A stretch of 64,000 bases of DNA from Ophioderma brevispina (Eukaryota > Echinodermata > Ophiuroidea > Amphilepidida > Ophiodermatidae). Both the position numbers and the translations under genes were made by a program. The notes under the pieces are model-generated. The model made no database searches. It was not told where the DNA came from and saw nothing but the letters and a program-made list of their open reading frames with translations. Numbering within the stretch: position 1 is the stretch's first letter; every line of letters starts with the position of its first letter. Below are positions 57,300 to 64,000 of the stretch, piece by piece. Where the stretch lies: NCBI GenBank assembly GCA_023653785.1, contig JAMKCH010012521.1, forward strand, positions 27,859 to 91,858. Direction: 5' to 3'.

Positions 57300-58759
57300 A
57301 TAATCAATGAAACCCATTTTTATGTCGTTCCAGGGGATAAAAGATTCAAACTTAACATTTTTTTGTTTTGTTCTCCTTTACGCAGTGAATTTTCAGATAA
57401 TGAAGAGTTCTGCTGAGTTATTAGCAGTCACAACACACAGGACCAAGCAACACAAATATTTGGGAGAAGAGGAGAATCTTGAATTCACCATTAGCACCAC
57501 TTTGATGTTAACAAAATTAACTAACCTTATGTATCAAAAGTTAGCAACACTTTAAATAAAGAGGAGTGTATTTTCAAGCATCTAACATACACATGTGTTC
57601 CCAAAATCTGTTCTAAAAGCATACCACAAGCCACACTGATTTTGAAAGGATTTTGCAAAGCATTGTACCTGTACAATGTACATGCGCACAAAATAATGTA
57701 CATGTACATTGTTCTAAAGTGCATATTGTTACATATTTGAAAATGCTCTCTATATTTAATGTACAGTAAAGTAATATCACGCTTGTCTTCACATTCCACA
57801 TAAAAAGTCCCTCCAGAATTGACAACATGTAATATATTGATCACTTCCCAATACTTAAAATTGTATAATTGGTAGTGTGCTTTTCTGCCTTTGAGTATAA
57901 TCTATAGGCCACTTAATCAATAGTCTGCCTTTATTCATGTACCATTACAGTAATCGCCACAATGTCATTCCACTAAATGTACCAAATTATTATGTATTCA
58001 CTAGCAAATATTTTACACAAAGGGTAGTAGTTTATTGAAAGATACTATTATATTAACAATGATTATATATTACACTCAATTAATATACTTCATAGTTTTA
58101 ATTGTTATTATTATAACTTTCTAATTACTATATAATAGAGATGAAAATCCATGCAAAATTTGTATTTTTTGGTGGCAGGTGACTATGCAGTTTTGGGTAA
58201 CCCTACTTTTGCACTTGAGTACTCATATATTCCACCTATTTGTAATAATTCTTTTTAATATAAAAGTGCTACTTTGTTGTGTAACATAGATAAATTATAC
58301 TAGTGTTAGAAACAGTTCTGCTAATTGTCTTTGTTATCAAAGACCTACAAACCATAAATCAGTCAAACTGTATGCCCATAATCATCTAATTATACAGAGA
58401 GTAAACATCTGGAGTTAAATACACTGGGATGGGCACTGTATCCCCCTTTCCCCATTTTTCCATCTTTTTCCATATTCATATTTGCATCTTAATTATCTCC
58501 GTATCCATGTTTGCCTACTTATTTAGATCTAATTTTACCCAATTAACTGCAAAATGATAGTACAACAGAATGCACTTTATTTGGCAACTTTCAAATATGA
58601 AGCATTTGGACACATTTTTTCACAATTGTTTTCCAAAAATGTCAAAATTGGTAATATTTCCACCAAATCCAAGAGAAATAGTTGTCTCTTTCACAGAAAT
58701 TGGTTGATATTTACTATGATTGCTGATAATAATCCTGCAGTCTTGAGTCAGATGGGGGC
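57300..58759. other. Non-coding stretch
   Basis: A frame at 57397-57555 follows an acceptor-like TTTACGCAG but has no donor and ends in a stop, and its composition is not persuasive. It could be a terminal exon only if the upstream phase is 1, which exon 14 does not provide. 57660-57720 has a local 'gtacatg' palindrome-rich patch. Confidence 0.35.
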
Positions 58760-59121
58760 TTAAAGACACTATCCAACCGAAAGAATCAAAATATTTGATA
58801 TTTGCAGGAATAGCTTTAAGAGTGAATGATAAGTTTGTAGAATTCACAAAAGTTATTTCTTCGAACTGAATAATTGACAGAAAAAGACAAAAACTGCAGT
58901 GTTCAAAGATAATTATGAAGCTCCATTCAATTACATGTTGTAGTACGTGTCCGTATGGACAGTAATGACTAAAATGTCTGATTTTGTCCTTATCAGGTTG
59001 CTTTTGGTCTTATAACTTATAGGGTATGTTAAGAAACCTATACTCATTACAAACATACAAAAATCTGATTTTTGATTTTGTTCAATTTTCTGACATTGCT
59101 AATTACTGATAGTGCTTTTAA
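58760..59121. mobile_element. MITE family I, copy 2 (TTAA ends)
   Basis: TTAA (58760-58763), AGACACTATCCAACCGAAAG at the left; ACTGATAGTGCTT, TTAA (59118-59121) at the right. The family also has copies at 6812-7181 and 47257-47615 (reverse). Confidence 0.85.
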
Positions 59122-59300
59122 GTGGTGTTCAGGATTTAACCTCAAAGGTCATCTGGAAGTCATTAAAAATGCTTCAAAATATCTCCTTTGCCAATGTTTC
59201 CTTTGAAGTTACTGGTTAAAAACAACAAAAAACAAATAAAAAGGGTCAATTTCAGTTGTGCAGGGGTCAAATTTTAAAATTGCTCTGATTTGGATAAAAG

Positions 59301-59355
59301 TGGTGCAAAATATTGGTGGAGCTCGAAAGTGGTGCAAATTATTGGTGGAGCTCAT
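59301..59355. repeat. Tandem duplication of a 28-bp unit
   Basis: GTGGTGCAAAATATTGGTGG AGCTC is followed at once by GTGGTGCAAATTATTGGTGG AGCTC. Two copies, one or two differences. Confidence 0.85.
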
Positions 59356-60503
59356 AGGATTAATGTAAGGAATAGTTGACTCTCTTAAATGCTTAGTTAA
59401 CAAAGGGACAAAAAGGTCAAGCCCCATTATCAACATTGGAGTCCCTTTCAGGCTGTACACAGATTTAATCACTCAAACCTTTTGTACTCAAAATGTGTTA
59501 CAGATGTGTGCTAGCTCCCGAGTTAATGGTTTGTATGCTTATGATAATGATTACAAAAAATGAATATTCGTTACTGACTTTCTGACTTTCTGCTTGTACA
59601 GAAAAATGTGTGTTTCGTAAACTTTAATGCAAAAAAATGTTTGTCACTGAAGATCTTGTGCATAGCTTTCAAAATTTGCAATTTGGCAAATTTTTTCCCA
59701 GTCATGAGAAATAAAAGAAAGTTAGCTGCAATGTGGCTAAAACCAAAACAAAAAGTGGTAAAAATGCAATTTGCATAGCCTTTTTTAAACTAAACAAAAG
59801 AACCCCCCCAAAAAAAAAAATCTTCTAAGACAAACTTTTTCGGGGCCTAAATAGTGCAAAAGGAACAAGGTGTGTATTTTGATTGTTAGCTTTTTTTAAG
59901 ATTTAATTTAAAGAAACTGGTCTAAAAGACAGTCATTGTAGTTATAAGAGGTGGAAGGGCAAATTAATTTCTGCACAAAGCAAGGCAACTGCAAGTTGTT
60001 TGTAAACTTGTGATTCTATGTGATCTAATCACCAACCCATTTGATATGTCAGTGTATCTCTGCCATACATCTCATGTACTTAGTTTGTTGTATATGTAAA
60101 ACATGATTTTGATAATAAATATGTGATGTAATCTGGAAAACCGGCTTGGTCGGTTTCAAGAATGCCTGCCTACTGGCATTGTATCCTTTGTTTGAGCCAC
60201 CTGCAACAGTCACGGAACAGTAATGAATGCCACATTATAATCCATACAAATTAAACTGCCAAAGAACTCTAAACTGACAGACAGGCAGTCTTGAAACATC
60301 AGACGGGTTTCCCAGTTTGCATTACATATTTCAGTTGTGAAATTGATTTGAATTGGACAAATTTTACTTTTTGCTTTAAAATTTACACACACAATTGAAC
60401 TTATTAGAAAAAAATTAATGCATCAGCGATGACATTTGAATGATAGAATAATGGCCCTCAATCTATTGTTGAAGCAAGATTATGTTATTACGGTATTGGT
60501 GTG

Positions 60504-60804
60504 TTAAAGGGGCATTTCGTGATCCACAACCTCGTCCCCCATGACTTGCCTAAAAAAAATTGAGATTTTTATATCACCGTTAGCCTTAGTAATCCATGTG
60601 TACCAAATCTTACTTGCAAATTTGGTCGCATCTGTAAGAAATTCACAATTTTGTATTTTCTGTCCATAAACGGACAGAAATTACAGTACAGTGGCCTATG
60701 GGATCGGGATCAACTCAAATTTTGTGAATAAGGTTTTCTCAAGGATATCTAGTGAACCATGAATAAAACGGAGAAGGTGCTGGAATCACGAAATGCACCT
60801 TTAA
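60504..60804. mobile_element. MITE family B, copy 2 (TTAA ends)
   Basis: TTAA (60504-60507), AGGGGCATTTCGTGATCC at the left; GGAATCACGAAATGCACCT, TTAA (60801-60804) at the right. Inverted ends are better preserved than in copy 1 at 5129-5473. Confidence 0.9.
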
Positions 60805-61457
60805 CAAAAATAGATTTCCAATCTGTTTCAACTTTGTGATATTTTTCTGGTAATGGTCAAAACACAATGCACCCAAAAAACCACAAAAATGTTTATCATG
60901 TAAATTAATATACACACCATATGTCAAGTGTTAAGAGAGACTTTTAAAAACAATCTGGTTGCATTTCCATCATTTTGCTTATAGAATTTTTTTTTATAAT
61001 TAATGAGATGTTCCCATATTAAGTCTTTTGGATAAGTGCAGTCATTTTTCTCCACAAAGCAGAGAATTAACCTGAAATAGACCAATATTTGTTGAATCCA
61101 AGCTAGTGTGAGAGCAAATATTATATTCATTTTGGGTCGGGGGGTAGTCAATATAAAATATACTTGAAAGAATCATGTGTGTAGGTGAATTACACTACTT
61201 CGTCGGCCATATCCCATAAGACTAAAAAAATGTTCGCTTGTCTTCGTGCGACCAAACCTACTTTAAGCTCAATATATGTGCTTTTGCGGATGTCTCTCAT
61301 TGGCTTGGATCGACTAGAGTTTTAACTAATGAGGAATGATATACAAGGATAGATAACACTTCAGTCCCAGTCCAAGAACTTCAAAGAATATATCACCAGC
61401 GGTTAATTATTGGAAATAGTTATTTCTAAGCAGAAATATATTGTATATGTTAGCATA

Positions 61458-61808
61458 TTAAGGCTGATTCAGAGATTTCAAAATATAAAATTTTGTGTAA
61501 TAAAAGTAGTCAATTAGAACTAAGATAGTCGCCTAAAATGCTCAATTCCAAAGTCTGAGATGAATCGGATTTTTGCAGTAAACATTTATGTATAGTACTG
61601 CATACCATAGGATACTGTGTATAACAAAAATCCTGGATCCGGAATTTTATAACAAAGTTGTGATTTTCTATATGAAGGACTTCGATTTGAGCTTAGCTGT
61701 TTTCACACAGTGTTTAGTATATGGACAAGCATTATGTATATGCAAAAAACACAATTTGTTTGAAAAATGAAGGCGCCCTCCTCGGGAAATCTCTGAGTCA
61801 GCCTTTAA
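61458..61808. mobile_element. MITE family C, copy 3 (TTAA ends)
   Basis: TTAA (61458-61461), GGCTGATTCAGAGATTTC; right end GAAATCTCTGAGTCAGCCT then TTAA (61805-61808). Interior blocks as in the copies at 13587 and 15305. Confidence 0.9.
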
Positions 61809-62029
61809 TTACCTATTTATTGTAATATATGTTAATTATGTCATAGAAACCATGGGCAAGATTTTGTCATAACCTAATTACTTTTTTAACCAGTTGTAGA
61901 AATATTCTTTATTATTTCTAACTGGATAATTTGCCTTATTATGAATTTGAATTAGCATTCCTTATAGTATTACCAGGGTTAATCATTTTAAAATATTTTG
62001 AATAATGGCTGGTGCCTTAACATATGTAA

Positions 62030-62384
62030 TTGGGCAGGTTCGTGATCCACAGCCTCCTCCCCCAACTTGCCTAAAATTTGAGATGATTATTACCATCCAA
62101 ACCATTGGCATAAGTATAAGTAATGTGTTGCCTTAATTTGCTTGACAATTTGATCTACTCTAAAAGAAATGTTGTAAGTTTTGTCCATTGTCATTCCTTA
62201 CAAATGACAAAATTACAACACAGGAGCCTTATGGGGCAACGATACCACATTTACTCAATAAACATCAAAACACGCTTTCAGAATTAACTTAAATTTTGGA
62301 AATAACCCCTTTTTCGTGCATTAATCATCTTGTGAACCATTAACAAAAAAATGAGGTGGGCGAGATCACCAATACACCTTTATA
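62030..62384. mobile_element. MITE family B, copy 3 (degraded)
   Basis: Recognisable by TTCGTGATCCACAGCCTCCT followed by AACTTGCCTAAA and GAGAT at the left, and by GATCACCAATACACCTTTA at the right. The outer TTAA tetramers have been lost and the interior is much diverged. Confidence 0.6.
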
Positions 62385-63282
62385 TCCACAGTGCAAAATC
62401 GGCGCGCCCTGTTCTAAAGAATTCAGCTTGATTTCCATTAAGTCAGCATTCTTGAAGGTAAAAAAAGGGCCAAAACTCTTCATTTTGGAAATCTTTGTAC
62501 ATAGCTGCAGCTGTATAAAGTCCTTATTTGAGTATAACAACTCTTCATCATGGGGTCTTGCCAGCAAGACTAAAGGCCTCTCAATATTATGGCTCTGGTG
62601 TTGAGTTAGATGCAATGATTGTTGTGCAGGCCCAATCATCAACTGATATCTTGGTTTGTACAGTATTTGTAAATGTCCTGATAAGGAGAGTGGGGTTTTC
62701 TTATCTGAAGACTAATCTCCCGTATCTCCCATAAACGTACAGGGGGTCTTCAAATCATCTTTGGGATGCCCTGGATTTATCCGTAATAGTATCAATTTTG
62801 ATACACCTATAATGTCAATATAAAATTCAGCCTAAATCCATTTCCTTTCTCATGTAAAGCACCACATATATCTCCATTTTGTAGAGCTAGTTTGAACTTT
62901 TAAAAATAAAGATAATTAACAGTTAATTCAAAAGTCGTCAAACTGTTGAAAAAAATTGTTTGCATTCCTCAAAGTGATCTGTCTAATCTTCATCCACCAC
63001 ATTATTTTCTTTAAGACTTGGTTTGTTGTTTTTGGTATGTACGGGGTGTTCCACAGTAAGCACTTCAATATCCACACTAGGATGCTCTCAGCCCCTGAGT
63101 GCTGCGTTTGTAGCAACATACAAATTTGTATAACCCTACAACATGTAATTCAGTTTTTTTCCTTTGTATTCTTATTCTATTTCCTGAATATGCCAAATAA
63201 AACAGGGTATCTGTTATCAGTATTCATTTAAATGTGTAACAAGTTGCTTTGCATATCAGGGTTGAGCTTTGGGTGCTTAGGT
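62385..63282. other. Non-coding stretch
   Basis: Frames of up to 100 codons on both strands overlap each other and show no recognisable domain. No repeat ends found. Confidence 0.4.
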
Positions 63283-63612
63283 CATTGCATAGTGGTCATG
63301 CCGCTTACCGCTTTTGCCGCTCCTGATGATTAAATTTTATGATGTCACTACCAAAAATGTCATAATTGCTTGCGGTGACCCAAGCGGCAAGCATCAAGCC
63401 ATAAATCCAACTCCTCCCGGCCGCCTTGTCTGCCGCATTGCCCCAGCTGGCAAATCCCTTGGAGTTGAGCTTGATTCAACTTCGGAGCGGTCCAGCCTCA
63501 CTTACCGTAAGTTCCAAGCGATAGGCAGCTTGACTATAATAGCTCAATCCTGCAGAGCGGTATATCCAAGCAATTTGCCGCTGAGCGGCATGCGGCATGA
63601 CACTATGTAATG
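63283..63612. mobile_element. MITE with CATAGTGTCATGCCGC inverted ends
   Basis: CATTGCATAGTGGTCATGCC GC at the left and the inverse of CATTACATAGTGTCATGCCG C at the right match over about 21 bp with two differences. The interior is GC-rich compared with its surroundings and repeats GCGGCA/TGCCGC motifs. An open frame of 98 codons crosses it but reads through the inverted ends and looks like chance. Confidence 0.82.
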
Positions 63613-64000
63613 AGCTTTATCAGAGCCAGTATTCAACCTGGGATTGTATCACAACAGATATACACTGTAATTGGCTTAAGGTTTCAGAGTGCCCTATATC
63701 TGCTCTGATTCACATCGCAATAGATGTAAATTTGAAAAACATCCCAGTTATTCTAGGTTCTCACTAAAGCTCATCTCTGTGGACTTTAAGATGTGTCGGC
63801 TAGACGTTATCGAAAGAGAGAGAAAGAATTTCAATAAAATGGATTCTAATTCATATTTAATTGGGGCAAGGGTGGGACCTGCCACCTAACAGCAACAGCA
63901 CATTCAAAACAGCATCAACTTCCGGGTGCTTAGTTTGTTTCAACAAAGCTTAACAGTAGGAGGGCACTCTTACTCATATCGAACGTACCACAGACTGACT
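63613..64000. other. Non-coding stretch at window end
   Basis: No exon, repeat or element boundary that I can support. Confidence 0.4.

Noticed and set aside
57397..57555. Possible terminal exon after TTTACGCAG
   Set aside because: It needs entry phase 1, which exon 14 (phase 0) does not provide, and the composition is not convincing.
63314..63610. 98-codon open frame (+) near the window end
   Set aside because: It lies wholly within the GC-rich MITE and crosses its inverted end; no domain or splice context.

Overview
The window looks like genomic DNA of an invertebrate animal, most likely a marine deuterostome such as an echinoderm or hemichordate. The taxon is an inference. The grounds are AT-rich sequence, widely spaced short exons with GT/AG borders, tRNA-derived SINEs with an ATT-type tail, a non-LTR reverse transcriptase remnant, a Penelope-like remnant, a dead DDE transposon and very many MITEs. 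There are no bacterial-style operons; almost all long open frames are chance or transposon debris.

One split gene on the + strand is well supported. Its recognisable exons run from about 10.96 kb to 46.52 kb: a helical N-terminal exon (10963-11107), a Ser/Pro/Lys-rich exon (14091-14576), four exons encoding two tandem Ras-association (RA)-like ubiquitin folds (20488-20618, 20706-20824, 21774-21933, 24263-24453), then short exons for a Ser-rich linker and coiled coil (29268-29354, a 24-nt microexon 29709-29732, 35171-35290, 36251-36343, 36754-36849, 37510-37641, 39339-39469, 46458-46524). Splice phases agree across all of these junctions, once three apparent one-base homopolymer indels are allowed for. 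I recognise the RA folds, which most resemble the afadin type, but not the protein as a whole, so I give no symbol.

The exon that completes the second RA fold lies in a tandem segmental duplication (23443-26064 and 26892-28965). It is 191 nt, not a multiple of three, so the two copies cannot both be spliced in without breaking the frame. They are either mutually exclusive exons or a collapsed/duplicated haplotype in the assembly.

The rest is mostly mobile-element sediment. At least six MITE families end at TTAA, and one copy interrupts a reverse transcriptase frame so cleanly that the empty site can be read (a single TTAA). Other elements are: a 2.7-kb transposon with terminal inverted repeats and a dead DDE transposase (16766-19501); a non-LTR RT remnant (14863-16110); a Penelope-like RT remnant (33203-33600, minus); a decayed multi-domain coding element on the minus strand (52.8-54.8 kb); a 9-bp-TSD foldback nested in another MITE (40646-40866); a near-perfect 186-bp foldback (57087-57272); and tandem arrays rich in AGGTCAAAGGTCA (7.7-8.5 and 39.8-40.3 kb). 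Beyond 46.5 kb I see no convincing host exon.
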